Shown piece after piece: positions 36,012-45,678 of a stretch of DNA of 64,000 bases. The translations under genes were made by a program, and so were the position numbers. Position 1 is the first letter of the stretch. Each line of letters begins with the position of its first letter. Source of the stretch: Limnohabitans sp. T6-5 (lineage in GTDB: Bacteria; Pseudomonadota; Gammaproteobacteria; Burkholderiales; Burkholderiaceae_C); the NCBI RefSeq assembly GCF_003063315.1, contig NZ_NERV01000003.1, positions 1 through 64,000 on the forward strand. Direction: 5' to 3'. The notes below the pieces were generated by a model that did not search any database, was not told the origin of the DNA, and was given only the letters and a program-made list of their open reading frames with translations.

Positions 36012-36509
36012 ATGAAATCGATTCGCCACGCACTCATCACCGGCAGCTTGCTGGCCAGCTTGTCTGGTCTGGCCTTGGCCCAGAACGCTCCCCCTCGTGC
36101 TCCTGATACCCGGGTGCCACAAGCCGAACGCATAGAAAAAATGCATCAATACATGAGCGAACGGCAAGCCAGACAGCTCGCAGAACTCAAAAGCAAATTG
36201 AAGCTCGAACCCAGCCAGGAAGGGGCATGGACTGCGTTTGCTCAATCCATGCAACTACCCGCACTGCCCTTCTTTTGGCCAGACCCAGCAGCTTTGGAAA
36301 AACTCACCACACCAGAACGCCTGGACCAAATGCAGGCGCACAAAGCACAACGTGATGCCTTGATGCAAAAACATGTGGATGCCACCAAGGTTTTCTATGC
36401 GGCACTGAACGCTGATCAGAAGAAAACCTTTGACACCGAAACCGCCCAGGCCATGACGCACCTGTATGGCGTCATGCCTCACGGCGGTGGTCGCTTCGGT
36501 CCACGTTGA
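36012..36509 (+). CDS. Spy/CpxP-like periplasmic protein
   Basis: 165 aa. Signal peptide about 1-24 (GSLLASLSGLALAQ), then a Gln/Lys/Ala-rich helical protein with LKLEPSQEGAWTAF and LNADQKKTFDTETA, variants of the LTxxQ motif in Spy/CpxP chaperones and metal sensors. It ends in a His/Gly tail (MPHGGGRFGPR). The ATG at 36012 has AAGGA upstream; the in-frame ATG at 36003 is less well placed. Likely periplasmic, with a chaperone or metal-stress role suggested by the copper genes upstream. The 200 bases before it (35808-36011) show nothing convincing. Confidence 0.7.
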   Translation: MKSIRHALITGSLLASLSGLALAQNAPPRAPDTRVPQAERIEKMHQYMSERQARQLAELKSKLKLEPSQEGAWTAFAQSMQLPALPFFWPDPAALEKLTTPERLDQMQAHKAQRDALMQKHVDATKVFYAALNADQKKTFDTETAQAMTHLYGVMPHGGGRFGPR

Positions 36510-36548
36510 GCGAATGCTGACCGGCATGTAACGCATGCTCTCTGTACG

Positions 36549-36576
36549 AGGCTACCTTCACAAGTAGCCTTTTTTG
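36549..36576 (+). terminator. Rho-independent terminator after Spy-like gene
   Basis: AGGCTAC-CTTCACAA-GTAGCCT forms a 7-bp stem with an 8-base loop, followed directly by a T-run. It lies 40 bases after the stop codon. Confidence 0.85.
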
Positions 36577-36639
36577 ATTCATTTTCAAGAATTGACCCAC
36601 ATCAAATCGCACCCCACAGCGGATGGTTAAGCTTGAGAA

Positions 36640-37494
36640 ATGAGCTCACACACCCCACCCCATTCCACTCAGACACGGTCTGAACCTTTTTTACCTCCCA
36701 TCTTGCCCATCGCCATGGATCAGCCCATGCAATGGCTGGCCCTGGGCTTCAAAGACTTGGCGCGTGCACCTTTTTTGAGCTTGATGCATGGGCTGTTTTT
36801 GGCCATTTTTGGTGGTTTCATCACCTTGCTGGCCCATGACCAATTTTGGTTGCTGGCCGGTTATTTGTCCGGTTTTCTGGTGATAGCGCCTGTTCTGGCC
36901 ACCAGCTTGTACGCCATGAGCCGCGCCATGGAACGTGGTGAAACCGTCAATTTTGATTTACTGGTTCAAACCTGGACACAGTGGCAATTGAGGTTGCGCC
37001 ACCAACCAGACAGTTACTGGAGCCTGATCCGCTTCGGACTTCTTTTGGGCATGGCAGCGACGGGCTGGGTCATCACCTCGGCAGCCCTGATCACCTTGAT
37101 GGCGCCCGCCCCCATTCATACCCCTGTTGATTTCATCCGTCTGGTGGTTCTGAGCCCGGACAACCCCTTGTTTGAAATTTGGTTGGGCCTGGGTGGAATG
37201 ATGGCAGCTCCTGTGTTTGCTTCAAGTGTGGTGTCCATGCCTTTGCTGCTTGACCGAAAGGTCACGGTGTTGCAGGCGGTTTTGACCAGTTGGAAAGCGG
37301 TGTTGACTCACCCAATTCCCATGGCACTTTGGGCTTTTTTGATCATCGGGTTTTCCATTCTGGGCATTTTTTCGCTTTTTCTGGGTCTGATCCTGATCGT
37401 GCCCATGCTCGGCCATGGAAGCTGGCATGCGTATCGCCATTTGGTCGATGTGTCTGATCTGGAAGAACGCATGACAGGACAAGGTGAACAGTGA
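36640..37494 (+). CDS. DUF2189 integral membrane protein
   Basis: 284 aa. About six TM helices (for example FLSLMHGLFLAIFGGFITLL, WLLAGYLSGFLVIAPVLATS, LWAFLIIGFSILGIFSLFLG), preceded by a polar N-terminus and MDQPMQWLALGFKDLARAP, typical of DUF2189. The function of the family is unknown. The gene overlaps the next small membrane protein by TGATG. Confidence 0.85.
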   Translation: MSSHTPPHSTQTRSEPFLPPILPIAMDQPMQWLALGFKDLARAPFLSLMHGLFLAIFGGFITLLAHDQFWLLAGYLSGFLVIAPVLATSLYAMSRAMERGETVNFDLLVQTWTQWQLRLRHQPDSYWSLIRFGLLLGMAATGWVITSAALITLMAPAPIHTPVDFIRLVVLSPDNPLFEIWLGLGGMMAAPVFASSVVSMPLLLDRKVTVLQAVLTSWKAVLTHPIPMALWAFLIIGFSILGIFSLFLGLILIVPMLGHGSWHAYRHLVDVSDLEERMTGQGEQ

Positions 37495-37703
37495 TGTTTG
37501 GTTTCACCGAAGAACAATTCGCCTGGTTTGGCCTGACTGTGGGCGTTGGCGCTTTCATGCTCTACATGCTGTTCATCATTGGCCAACTGGCCTGGGAGTC
37601 GAAAGCTGGAAAATTTGGCACCTTTGTAATTTTTTTGGGCTTGGCATTTGGCATGCTCGGCTTCGTGGCCAAAGTCGTCATTCAATGGGTGATTGGGCGC
37701 TGA
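37494..37703 (+). CDS. DUF2788-like small membrane protein
   Basis: 69 aa. Begins FGFTEEQFAWFGLTVGVG, then MLYMLFIIGQLAWESKAG, KFGTFVIFLGLAFGMLGF and a C-terminal amphipathic VVIQWVIGR. It resembles the DUF2788 family of two-helix inner-membrane proteins. The ATG overlaps the stop of the DUF2189 gene, so they are translationally coupled. Function unknown. Confidence 0.75.
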   Translation: MFGFTEEQFAWFGLTVGVGAFMLYMLFIIGQLAWESKAGKFGTFVIFLGLAFGMLGFVAKVVIQWVIGR

Positions 37704-37710
37704 TCGCCTG

Positions 37711-37879
37711 TTACCCACAACCCTGTGGATAAAAAAAGAGCAAGTGTGCAGTTATCCACAGCCCGGGGTCCATCGCTGAAGTTGTTCATATTTCGAAGAC
37801 ACGCCAAAAGCAGGGACACCCACATGTTTGCCGTTGCGCTAAGTGGTTGTCAGAACGAAAAAAAAATGCCTTGTCCACA
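37711..37879. promoter_or_regulatory. Cluster of DnaA-box-like 9-mers upstream of minC
   Basis: Two perfect boxes: TTATCCACA at 37752-37760 and its inverse TGTGGATAA at 37724-37732. Two one-mismatch boxes: TTACCCACA at 37711-37719 and TTGTCCACA at 37871-37879. They fall in the 287-base gap 37704-37990 and are followed by a very AT-rich stretch (about 37900-37960) that probably contains the minC promoter. DnaA binding is expected from the consensus. Whether this is a regulatory, titration or origin-like site is open. Confidence 0.6.
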
Positions 37880-37990
37880 ACCAAGCGCTGCCCTTATCTA
37901 CTACTGCTATTTTGATATTTAAAACTATAGAGAAATAACAAATAACAACTGCGCTGTTAAGATTTGCACCTTTCCACCGTTCACGGCACC

Positions 37991-38755
37991 ATGGCCATCG
38001 TTTCAGAAGCCCCTTTTTCTCACTGTTACGACATCAAAAGCGCTGATTTGCCATTGGTGGCGTTGTTGCTCAAAACCACCCACATCCAAAGCGTGTCGGC
38101 TGCGTTAACACAGCAATTAGCGGACAGTCCTGATTTTTTTGATCAAGAACCTTTGGTCATTGACGTTAGTGCTTTAAGTTCGAATTCCGCTGATGCTCCT
38201 TTGGACTTGGAAGAGCTGGTTTTGGTTCTCCGTCAACATGGCTTGATCCCTTTGGCCATCAAAGGGGCCCAGGAGACGCTGTTGGCCTCTGCGGCAGGTC
38301 TGGGCTTGGTCAATGCTTCAGATGCCCGTATACGGCGTCCTGTGCCTGTTGCTGAACCTGTTGCGCCACCACAGCCTGTGCTTGCACCACCGCCAGCACC
38401 TGTGGCCTTAGGTGCCATGGTGATAGACAAGCCTTTGAGATCCGGTCAGCAGGTTTATGCCAAAGGCCGGGATTTGGTCGTTTTAGCGGTTGTCAATCCA
38501 GGGGCTGAAGTCATTGCCGATGGCAACATCCATATTTATGGCGCTTTGCGCGGCAAAGCCATTGCCGGTGCCCGTGGCAATGTGAATGCCCGCATTTTTG
38601 CGCAGTCCATGGAACCTGAATTGGTCTCTATTGCAGGGGTGTACCGCACCAGTGAAAATCCACTGGCCAAGAACGTGCTGTCCATGCCTGCGCAGGTTTG
38701 CCTGCAATCAGGGCCGGAGGGTGACAAGTTGTTGATCACACCTTTGAAACCCTGA
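37991..38755 (+). CDS. minC: Septum site-determining protein MinC
   Basis: 254 aa. Inhibitor of FtsZ-ring assembly away from midcell. The N-terminal MinC domain (DIKSADLPLVALLLKT) is joined by a Pro-rich linker (VAEPVAPPQPVLAPPPAPV) to the C-terminal beta-helix that binds MinD and FtsZ (GQQVYAKGRDLVVLAVVNPG, IYGALRGKAIAGARGN). The ATG at 37991 gives the normal N-terminus. First gene of minCDE, downstream of the DnaA-box cluster. Confidence 0.93.
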   Translation: MAIVSEAPFSHCYDIKSADLPLVALLLKTTHIQSVSAALTQQLADSPDFFDQEPLVIDVSALSSNSADAPLDLEELVLVLRQHGLIPLAIKGAQETLLASAAGLGLVNASDARIRRPVPVAEPVAPPQPVLAPPPAPVALGAMVIDKPLRSGQQVYAKGRDLVVLAVVNPGAEVIADGNIHIYGALRGKAIAGARGNVNARIFAQSMEPELVSIAGVYRTSENPLAKNVLSMPAQVCLQSGPEGDKLLITPLKP

Positions 38756-38799
38756 AAATTGAGATCTTGTTTTTTATTTTGTCCAAGAAAGAATCCCCC

Positions 38800-39612
38800 A
38801 TGGCAAAAATCGTCGTTGTGACTTCCGGCAAAGGTGGCGTTGGCAAAACCACGACCAGTGCCAGTTTCGCTACAGGCCTGGCCCTCAAAGGCTTTAAAAC
38901 AGCGGTCATCGATTTTGATGTGGGCTTGCGCAATCTGGACCTGATCATGGGTTGTGAGCGCCGTGTGGTCTATGACTTCATCAACGTGATCCAGGGCGAG
39001 GCCAACCTGAACCAGGCCTTGATCAAGGACAAGCAGTGCGAAAACCTTTATGTTTTGGCTGCGTCACAAACCCGTGACAAGGATGCCCTGACTCAAGAAG
39101 GTGTTGAGAAGGTGCTCAATGACCTGAGCACCATGGGTTTTGAATACATCGTGTGCGATTCGCCTGCCGGCATTGAAACCGGCGCCCTGATGGCGATGCA
39201 TTTTGCGGACGAAGCGCTGGTGGTGACCAACCCTGAAGTGTCTTCCGTGCGCGACTCTGACCGCATTTTGGGCATGTTGGGCAGCAAGACCAAGCGCGCC
39301 ATTGAAGGTCTGGAGCCGATCAAAGAGCATTTGCTGATCACGCGCTACAACCCTCATCGCGTGGAAGATGGTCAGATGCTGTCTTTGCAGGACATCCAGG
39401 ACATCTTGCGCATCAAGCTGCTGGGTGTCATTCCTGAAAGCGACAAGGTGTTGCAGGCTTCCAATCAGGGCACTCCTGCCATTCACATGGCCAACACCGA
39501 TGTGTCGGAAGCCTACAAGGATGTGATCGATCGATTTTTGGGTGAAGATAAACCCATGCGGTTCATTGATGCGGAAAAAGCGGGCTTCTTCAAACGTCTG
39601 TTTGGGGGTTAA
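38800..39612 (+). CDS. minD: Septum site-determining ATPase MinD
   Basis: 270 aa. Deviant Walker A SGKGGVGKTTT, DFDVGLRNLDLIMGCERRVV and CDSPAGIETGALMAM. The C-terminal amphipathic membrane-targeting helix is AEKAGFFKRLFGG. It oscillates with MinE and recruits MinC to the membrane. It starts 44 bases after minC and is followed by minE after 3 bases. Confidence 0.97.
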   Translation: MAKIVVVTSGKGGVGKTTTSASFATGLALKGFKTAVIDFDVGLRNLDLIMGCERRVVYDFINVIQGEANLNQALIKDKQCENLYVLAASQTRDKDALTQEGVEKVLNDLSTMGFEYIVCDSPAGIETGALMAMHFADEALVVTNPEVSSVRDSDRILGMLGSKTKRAIEGLEPIKEHLLITRYNPHRVEDGQMLSLQDIQDILRIKLLGVIPESDKVLQASNQGTPAIHMANTDVSEAYKDVIDRFLGEDKPMRFIDAEKAGFFKRLFGG

Positions 39613-39615
39613 ATC

Positions 39616-39876
39616 ATGTCTTTCCTTTCCTTCTTCGCAGGCGAAAAGAAGCAAACGGCCAGCGTTGCCAAAGAGCGCTTGCAGATCATCCTGGCGCATG
39701 AGCGCAGCGGTCGCAACGCGGCGGAGCCTGACTATTTGCCTGATTTGCAGCGTGAGTTGGTGGCTGTGATCAGCAAATACATCAAGATCAATCTGGAAGA
39801 CATCAAGGTCAATCTGGAGCGCCAAGACAACCTGGAAGTTCTGGAAGTGAAGATTGAATTACCTGACGCACGCTGA
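39616..39876 (+). CDS. minE: Cell division topological specificity factor MinE
   Basis: 86 aa. N-terminal membrane-targeting and MinD-contact region ([18 protein letters not shown]), then the dimerisation domain ([33 protein letters not shown]). It stimulates MinD ATPase and sets the midcell position. Last gene of minCDE, followed by a strong terminator. Confidence 0.96.
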   Translation: MSFLSFFAGEKKQTASVAKERLQIILAHERSGRNAAEPDYLPDLQRELVAVISKYIKINLEDIKVNLERQDNLEVLEVKIELPDAR

Positions 39877-39901
39877 TTTTTTTCAGCCCGATGCTCATAA
39901 A

Positions 39902-39930
39902 AAAAAGCCATCCTTTCGGATGGCTTTTTT
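39902..39930. terminator. Bidirectional Rho-independent terminator between minE and the oxidoreductase
   Basis: AAAAAGCCATCC-TTTC-GGATGGCTTTTTT is a 7-bp GC-containing stem with A- and T-runs on the two sides, so it can terminate transcription from both convergent genes. Confidence 0.92.
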
Positions 39931-39934
39931 GCAC

Positions 39935-39956
39935 CTTGGTATTCGCAGAGTCCGAC
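39935..39956 (+). repeat. Degenerate single REP unit
   Basis: The sequence CTTGGTATTCGC-AGAGTCCGAC keeps the 3' half of the b-type REP (GCAGAGTCCGAC) but has a decayed foot and left stem. It lies in the 92-base gap 39877-39968 between convergent genes, just after the terminator. Confidence 0.55.
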
Positions 39957-39968
39957 AATTTGCTGTCT

Positions 39969-42900
39969 TCAAACCACTTTCAGTGAGGCCCACAAGGCTC
40001 GGGCTGCTTTCAGGTTGCGTTCCTTGACGTGGCCATATCCCTTGATGTTTTCAGGCACGCGTGCCACAGCCAGGGCATGAGCATGCTTGTCGTTGTTCAG
40101 GTCGGTGAGCAGGCTTTCGATGTGCTGTTGGTATTCACTGATCAAGGCACGTTCTGTGCGCCGCTCTGCGGTGTAGCCAAACACATCGAATGACGTTCCG
40201 CGCAGGACTTTGAGCGGAGCGAGCATCTTGAAGCCGGTTTGCATGGTCGGGCCGAACTTTTGTTTGATCAATTCACCTTTGTCATTGCGTTTGGCCAGAA
40301 GAGGAGGCGCCAGGTGGTAGTGGACTTTGTAGTCCCCTTCAAAGCTGTCTGCAATGCGTTCCAGAAATGCTGTTTGGGTATGCAAACGGGCCACTTCGTA
40401 TTCATCTTTGTAAGCCATCAAGGTGTACAGATGTCGGGCCACAGTTTCACTCAAAATGGTTTTGCCCAAAGGCGTTTCAGCCATTTTGACGCGTTCGACG
40501 AAGACGCGATAGCGTTCGGCGTAAGCAGCATTTTGGTAGTGCGTTAAACGCGTGATGCGGTTGACCATGATGTCTTCAAGGCTCTCGCGCTTTTTAAAGC
40601 TGATGACCTGTGCCGGTTGCACATGCTGCATGAGTGTGTCCAGATGGTGCGCCGCGTGGCGCCCCCATTCAAACGCGGTCAGGTTGTTTTGAATCGCCAC
40701 TTCATTGAGTTCGATGGCGCGCACCAGGGATTCATGATGCAAGGGAATCCAGCCCTTTTGCCAGGCATAGCCCAGGATCATGGGGTTCACATAAATGGTG
40801 TCACCCATCAGTTCTTTGGCCAACAAGTCGGCATTGAAGCTGCCCACCCCTTTTGCGCCCACTTGTTGGATGATTTCAGCGATGCATTGTTCAGCCGGGT
40901 TTTGCCAGTTGCTGTTTTTCACAAATGCAGCTGTGGGGGTGCTGCTGCTGTTGAGAGCCACATGGGTGCGGCCTGCGCGCATGCGCAGCAAGGTTTCCTT
41001 GGATGCAGAGACGATCGGGTCGCATCCCAAAATCAGATCGGCTGCCGCCATGCTGACACGCGTAGTGCGGATGTCACTTTGTGAATCGGCGACCAAAATG
41101 TGACTCCAGGTGGCACCCCCTTTTTGGGCGAGGCCAGCTGCATCTTGCGTGACGATGCCTTTGCCTTCCATGTGCGCCGCCATGCCCAGCAATTGACCAA
41201 TGGTGATCACGCCTGTGCCCCCGACACCGGCGACTACCATGCCCCATGGATGGGGGGTGTCGGGCAATGTCGGTTCAGGCAAGGAGCCCAGGTCAGCGGG
41301 CGTGAAGGTGTGGGTGGTGGTGGTCGATTTCTTTTTGAATTGACCACCTTCCACGGTGACAAAGCTTGGACAAAAGCCCTTGAGGCAGCTGGTGTCCTTG
41401 TTGCAGGTACTTTGGTTGATGGTGCGCTTGCGGCCCAAATCGGTTTCGAGCGGTTCGACCGACAGACAGTTTGACTGCACGCCGCAATCGCCACAGCCTT
41501 CGCAGACTTCTTCGTTGATCATCACGCGGACAGCCGGGTCGACCATCGTGCCGCGTTTGCGACGACGGCGTTTTTCGGTGGCGCAGGTCTGGTCGTAAAT
41601 GATGATGGTGGTGCCCTGGATCTCGCGCATCTCGCGCTGGATGCGGTCGAGTTCGTCGCGGTGGAACACGCGTACGCCTTCAGCCAAAGTGACGCCCTGG
41701 TATTTGTCAGGTTCGTCGGTCACCACCACGATGCGCTGGGCACCTTCGGCCCGCATGCTTTGTGCAATTTGCACCACGCTGTGGCCTTCTGCCCGTTCAC
41801 CCACGGGTTGGCCACCGGTCATGGCCACGGCGTCGTTGTAAAGAATTTTGTAGGTGATGTTCACACCAGATGCCACGCTTTGGCGAATGGCGAGCAAACC
41901 GCTGTGGAAGTATGTGCCGTCACCGATGTTGGCGAACACATGCTTTTCGTTGCTGAAGGGCTGCTGACCTGTCCATGGCACACCTTCGCCTCCCATTTGG
42001 GTGAAGCCCACGGTGCTGCGGTCCATCCAGATGCTCATGAAATGGCAGCCAATGCCGGCCATCGCGCGTGAGCCTTCTGGGACTTTGGTGGACGTGTTGT
42101 GTGGACAGCCTGAGCAGAACCATGGTTGACGTTCGGAATCGGCACCCAAGTTGAGTGTCTGCATGGTTTTTTCCTTGGCATCCAGCACGGCCAGATGCGC
42201 GTCCATGTGCGCCGTGGTGTCGCTGTCCAGCCCCAGTTTTTTCAACCGCTTGGCGATGGCACGGGCAATGATGGCGGGCGTCAAATCGGCATTGGCGCGC
42301 AGCAAGGTGCGTTCAGTCGGGTTGGGAATCGACCATTCACCACCGGAAACATCACCTTCGCTTTCATCAAATTTGCCCAGAATGTTCGGGCGCACGTCAT
42401 CACGCCAGTTGTAGAGCTCTTCCTTGAGCTGGTATTCGATGAGTTGGCGCTTTTCTTCCACCACCAAAATTTCGCGCAAACCGGTGGCGAATTCGCGTGT
42501 GGTTTGGGCTTCGAGCGGCCACACCACATTCACCTTGTGCAGACGGATGCCCAGTTGGCGGCAGCGCTCGTCATCCAGTCCCAGGTCCAGCAGGGCTTGT
42601 CGCGTGTCGTTGTAGGCTTTGCCACTGGCGATCAGGCCAAAGCGGTCATGCGGGCCTTCAATGACATTGTGGTTGAGCTTGTTCGCCCGGATGTAGGCCA
42701 GCGCTGCATACCATTTGTAGTCAAACAGGCGGGCTTCTTGTTCCAGTGCGTTGTCGGGCCAGCGGATGTGCAGGCCACCGGGCGGCATCTCGAATTCAGG
42801 CAACACGATCTGCACACGCTCGGGGTCAATGTGCGCGGTGGCGCTGGATTCGACAATTTCCTGGATGGTTTTCATGCCCGCCCAGATGCCCGCAAAACGA

Positions 42901-43505
42901 CTCATGGCCAGAGCGTGTACGCCCTGATCGAGGATGTCTTGCACGCTGGTCGGGAAAAAGACAGGCAGGCCGCAGGCCTTGAAAATGTGGTCACTTTGGT
43001 GGGCGACGGTAGAGCTCTTGGCCACATGGTCATCGCCTGCCACCGCCAGCACGCCCCCCCAGGGTGTGGTGCCAGCCATGTTGGCGTGTTTGAACACGTC
43101 AGAACAACGGTCTACACCCGGCCCCTTGCCGTACCAAATGCCAAACACACCATCAAAGCGGTTGGAGCCTGCCGGGGCAAAGCCCAGCTGCTGCGTACCC
43201 CACAGAGCGGTGGCAGCCAGCTCTTCGTTCACACCCGGCTGAAAAACAATGTTTTGTGCTTTCAGGTGCTCTTTGGCTTTCCATAAGGATTGGTCATAGT
43301 TGCCCAGAGGGGAGCCCCGGTAGCCGCTGATGAATCCTGCGGTGTTTTTGCCTTGCAAGGCGTCACGTTGGCGTTGCAGCATGGGCAGTTTGACCAGGGC
43401 CTGGACGCCGCTCATGAACGCACGGCCCACGTCGAGGCTGTATTTGTCGTCCAATGTCACTGTTTCCAAAGCCTGGCGAATCGAATCGGGCAAGGGGGCG
43501 TTCAT
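39969..43505 (-). CDS. Indolepyruvate/2-oxoacid:ferredoxin oxidoreductase, single-chain fusion
   Basis: 1178 aa. Oxidatively decarboxylates aryl or branched 2-oxoacids to acyl-CoA with TPP and ferredoxin, in amino-acid catabolism. N-terminal 2-oxoacid oxidoreductase domain (AGFISGYRGSPLGNYDQSL), TPP-binding part (CSGCPHNTSTKVPEGSRAMA, GDGTYFHSGLLAIRQ), a ferredoxin-like 4Fe-4S insert (CEGCGDCGVQSNCLSVEP) and a gamma-type domain (GVGGTGVITIGQLLGMAAHM, QDAAGLAQKGGATWSHI). The alpha, beta and gamma functions are thus in one chain, as in other betaproteobacteria. The ATG has AGGAC upstream. Divergent from an Lrp-type regulator across 110 bases. Confidence 0.93.
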   Translation of the reverse strand: MNAPLPDSIRQALETVTLDDKYSLDVGRAFMSGVQALVKLPMLQRQRDALQGKNTAGFISGYRGSPLGNYDQSLWKAKEHLKAQNIVFQPGVNEELAATALWGTQQLGFAPAGSNRFDGVFGIWYGKGPGVDRCSDVFKHANMAGTTPWGGVLAVAGDDHVAKSSTVAHQSDHIFKACGLPVFFPTSVQDILDQGVHALAMSRFAGIWAGMKTIQEIVESSATAHIDPERVQIVLPEFEMPPGGLHIRWPDNALEQEARLFDYKWYAALAYIRANKLNHNVIEGPHDRFGLIASGKAYNDTRQALLDLGLDDERCRQLGIRLHKVNVVWPLEAQTTREFATGLREILVVEEKRQLIEYQLKEELYNWRDDVRPNILGKFDESEGDVSGGEWSIPNPTERTLLRANADLTPAIIARAIAKRLKKLGLDSDTTAHMDAHLAVLDAKEKTMQTLNLGADSERQPWFCSGCPHNTSTKVPEGSRAMAGIGCHFMSIWMDRSTVGFTQMGGEGVPWTGQQPFSNEKHVFANIGDGTYFHSGLLAIRQSVASGVNITYKILYNDAVAMTGGQPVGERAEGHSVVQIAQSMRAEGAQRIVVVTDEPDKYQGVTLAEGVRVFHRDELDRIQREMREIQGTTIIIYDQTCATEKRRRRKRGTMVDPAVRVMINEEVCEGCGDCGVQSNCLSVEPLETDLGRKRTINQSTCNKDTSCLKGFCPSFVTVEGGQFKKKSTTTTHTFTPADLGSLPEPTLPDTPHPWGMVVAGVGGTGVITIGQLLGMAAHMEGKGIVTQDAAGLAQKGGATWSHILVADSQSDIRTTRVSMAAADLILGCDPIVSASKETLLRMRAGRTHVALNSSSTPTAAFVKNSNWQNPAEQCIAEIIQQVGAKGVGSFNADLLAKELMGDTIYVNPMILGYAWQKGWIPLHHESLVRAIELNEVAIQNNLTAFEWGRHAAHHLDTLMQHVQPAQVISFKKRESLEDIMVNRITRLTHYQNAAYAERYRVFVERVKMAETPLGKTILSETVARHLYTLMAYKDEYEVARLHTQTAFLERIADSFEGDYKVHYHLAPPLLAKRNDKGELIKQKFGPTMQTGFKMLAPLKVLRGTSFDVFGYTAERRTERALISEYQQHIESLLTDLNNDKHAHALAVARVPENIKGYGHVKERNLKAARALWASLKVV

Positions 43506-43615
43506 GGTGTGTCCTGCAAATGAAACTTGTTGAACAGTGTAGGCCGATGCCGTTGACAGATGCTTGCTTTATGTGACAGGATTTGCCCTATGATTTGAAA
43601 GAATCTTGCTGAGAA

Positions 43616-44098
43616 ATGAGTATTTTGGAAACATTGGATAAATTTGACTGGGCCATATTGAACGAACTGCAAAAAGACGGTCGTTTGACCAATGCCGAAT
43701 TGGCGCAGCGCGTTGGTTTGTCGGCCGCCCCTTGCTGGCGGCGCGTGCGCGCTTTGGAAGAGTCGGGTGTCATCAAAGGCTACCGCGCCGAGATTGACCG
43801 GCACAAGGTGGGCCTCGATGTGTTTGCCTTTGTGCGCCTGGATGCTGAGCGCAACCGGGGCGATGTGACGCGTCAACTGGAAGAGGCGATCCTCAAAATT
43901 CCGGAAGTGATCTCTTGCCATTACATCAGCGGCACAGGCACGTTTGAGCTGCAGGTGGTGTGTCGTGATCTCAATGCATTCAGTGTATTTGCTCGCGATG
44001 TGCTGTTGAACTTGCCCAATGTCAAAGACCTGCACACCAGCTTTTCGCTGGGCGAGGTCAAGGCCGCTGGGGCCTTGCCCTTGCAAACGCTCCAATGA
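43616..44098 (+). CDS. Lrp/AsnC family transcriptional regulator
   Basis: 160 aa. N-terminal helix-turn-helix (DWAILNELQKDGRLTNAELA, VGLSAAPCWRRVRALEESGV) and C-terminal RAM effector domain (EVISCHYISGTGTFELQVVC). Probably senses an amino acid and controls the divergent indolepyruvate oxidoreductase. The glutamate dehydrogenase converges with it with only 3 bases between stops, so it may also be a target. The start follows GAGAAATG-type sequence and fits the family N-terminus. Confidence 0.93.
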   Translation: MSILETLDKFDWAILNELQKDGRLTNAELAQRVGLSAAPCWRRVRALEESGVIKGYRAEIDRHKVGLDVFAFVRLDAERNRGDVTRQLEEAILKIPEVISCHYISGTGTFELQVVCRDLNAFSVFARDVLLNLPNVKDLHTSFSLGEVKAAGALPLQTLQ

Positions 44099-44101
44099 AC
44101 T

Positions 44102-45412
44102 TCAGGGGTACAAGCCCCGCAGTTCACGGGCCTGCAGTATGCGGGTGCAGCCCACGATGAAGGTGGCTGTGCGCAAGCTGATGTGGTGTTCGTCAGCCAC
44201 ATGCCAGATGCCGGCAAAGGCCTCACGCATGATGCGCACCAGTCGGTTGTTGATGTCGTCTTCGCTCCAGAAGAAGCTGGAAAAATCCTGCACCCATTCG
44301 AAGTAACTCACCGTCACGCCACCTGCGTTGGCAATCACGTCGGGCACAACCAGGATGCCTCGTTCATGCAGGATGTCGTCAGCCTCAGGCGTGGTGGGCC
44401 CGTTGGCTCCTTCAATCACCATGCGTGCCTGGATTTGATCGGCATTCTCAGCAGTGATTTGTTGTTCCAGTGCCGCTGGAATCAGGATGTCGCAAGGCAC
44501 TGCCCAGAACTGCGCATCGGGCATCACCTCAGCCTGCTCGAAGCCTTGGACGCTGCCATGCTGCGCCACATGCTGGAGCAGGGCAGGCACGTCCAGACCC
44601 GCCTCGTTGTAAATCGTGCCGCCATGGTCTTGCACCGCCACCACCCGGGCACCGGTCTGTGCAAACAGCTTGGCAGCAATGCCGCCCACATTGCCAAAGC
44701 CTTGCACGGCCACCCGTGCATGTGAAATGTCCAGTCCGATGTGCCGAGCCGCTTCCTGCGCCACGGTGAACACGCCACGACCTGTGGCTTCTCGGCGGCC
44801 GAGGGACCCGCCCAGCGCTATGGGTTTGCCCGTGACCACACCCGATGCTGTCCCGCCAATGTTCATGGAGTAGGTGTCCATCATCCAGGCCATGGTCTGC
44901 TCATTGGTGTTCACGTCGGGCGCCGGAATGTCTTTGGTCGGGCCGATGATGATGCCGATTTCACTGGTGTAGCGGCGGGTCAGGCGTTCGAGTTCACCGC
45001 GTGACAGGGTTTTGGGGTCGACACGAATGCCCCCTTTGGCACCACCAAAAGGCAGGTTCACGGCAGCGTTCTTGACCGACATCCAGGCTGCCAAAGCCAT
45101 GACTTCAGACAACGTCACATCTTGGTGAAAACGCACGCCACCTTTGCCAGGGCCACGGCTGGTGTTGTGCTGCACGCGGTAGCCTTCAAAGTGGGCCATG
45201 GTGCCGTTGTCCAGCTCAATGGGCACATCCACGATCAGGGTCCGTTTGGGGCGTTTGAGCGTCTCGACCCAGCGTGACAAGTTGCCCAGGTACGGGGTGA
45301 CCCGGTCAACTTGTTGCAGGTAAATGCCCCACGGACCCAAGTGTTGGGCATCGAGATAAGAGGGCAATGTGTAGTGGCTGAAGGTCGTCTGACCTGAGGA
45401 TGTGCTGGACAT
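44102..45412 (-). CDS. gdhA: Glu/Leu/Phe/Val dehydrogenase (glutamate dehydrogenase)
   Basis: 436 aa from the ATG at 45412, which has AAGGAA upstream; a longer in-frame start is less likely. Interconverts glutamate with 2-oxoglutarate and ammonia using NAD(P). Dimerisation domain, catalytic Lys in [33 protein letters not shown], and the Rossmann motif [17 protein letters not shown]. Its product connects to the indolepyruvate enzyme and Lrp next door through transamination of amino acids. The symbol gdhA is given for the family and was not confirmed by search. Coenzyme preference is not judged. Confidence 0.92.
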   Translation of the reverse strand: MSSTSSGQTTFSHYTLPSYLDAQHLGPWGIYLQQVDRVTPYLGNLSRWVETLKRPKRTLIVDVPIELDNGTMAHFEGYRVQHNTSRGPGKGGVRFHQDVTLSEVMALAAWMSVKNAAVNLPFGGAKGGIRVDPKTLSRGELERLTRRYTSEIGIIIGPTKDIPAPDVNTNEQTMAWMMDTYSMNIGGTASGVVTGKPIALGGSLGRREATGRGVFTVAQEAARHIGLDISHARVAVQGFGNVGGIAAKLFAQTGARVVAVQDHGGTIYNEAGLDVPALLQHVAQHGSVQGFEQAEVMPDAQFWAVPCDILIPAALEQQITAENADQIQARMVIEGANGPTTPEADDILHERGILVVPDVIANAGGVTVSYFEWVQDFSSFFWSEDDINNRLVRIMREAFAGIWHVADEHHISLRTATFIVGCTRILQARELRGLYP

Positions 45413-45678
45413 GGGTTCCTTTCTTGAAGCGCTGAAAATGTTGCAGGGTGTCTGGAATCTTAGGTAGCCCATGATGCGCTGTCCAAGGCCGCTTGGCTGT
45501 TAGCTCATGCGCTTTGTGCATGACTTGGCGATGGGGCATGTTTTTGGTTCTTGTCCTGTTTTTGGCCCGTCATTGGACCCTGCCTGTAAAATCAGCACCT
45601 TCAGCCGACCCCGTGGCAGGGCGGCCCATGGCGCAGGCGGCGCCTATTTTTTGGCCTTTTTTACGAGGCAGACTTTTC

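Noticed and set aside
37725..37922. 65-codon ORF in front of minC
   Set aside because: It runs through the DnaA boxes and AT-rich DNA, has no family resemblance and no convincing ribosome site.
37711..37960. The DnaA-box cluster as the chromosomal origin
   Set aside because: dnaA is not adjacent, gene orientation does not flip there, and the parS sites lie 10 kb away. It is kept only as a DnaA-linked regulatory candidate.
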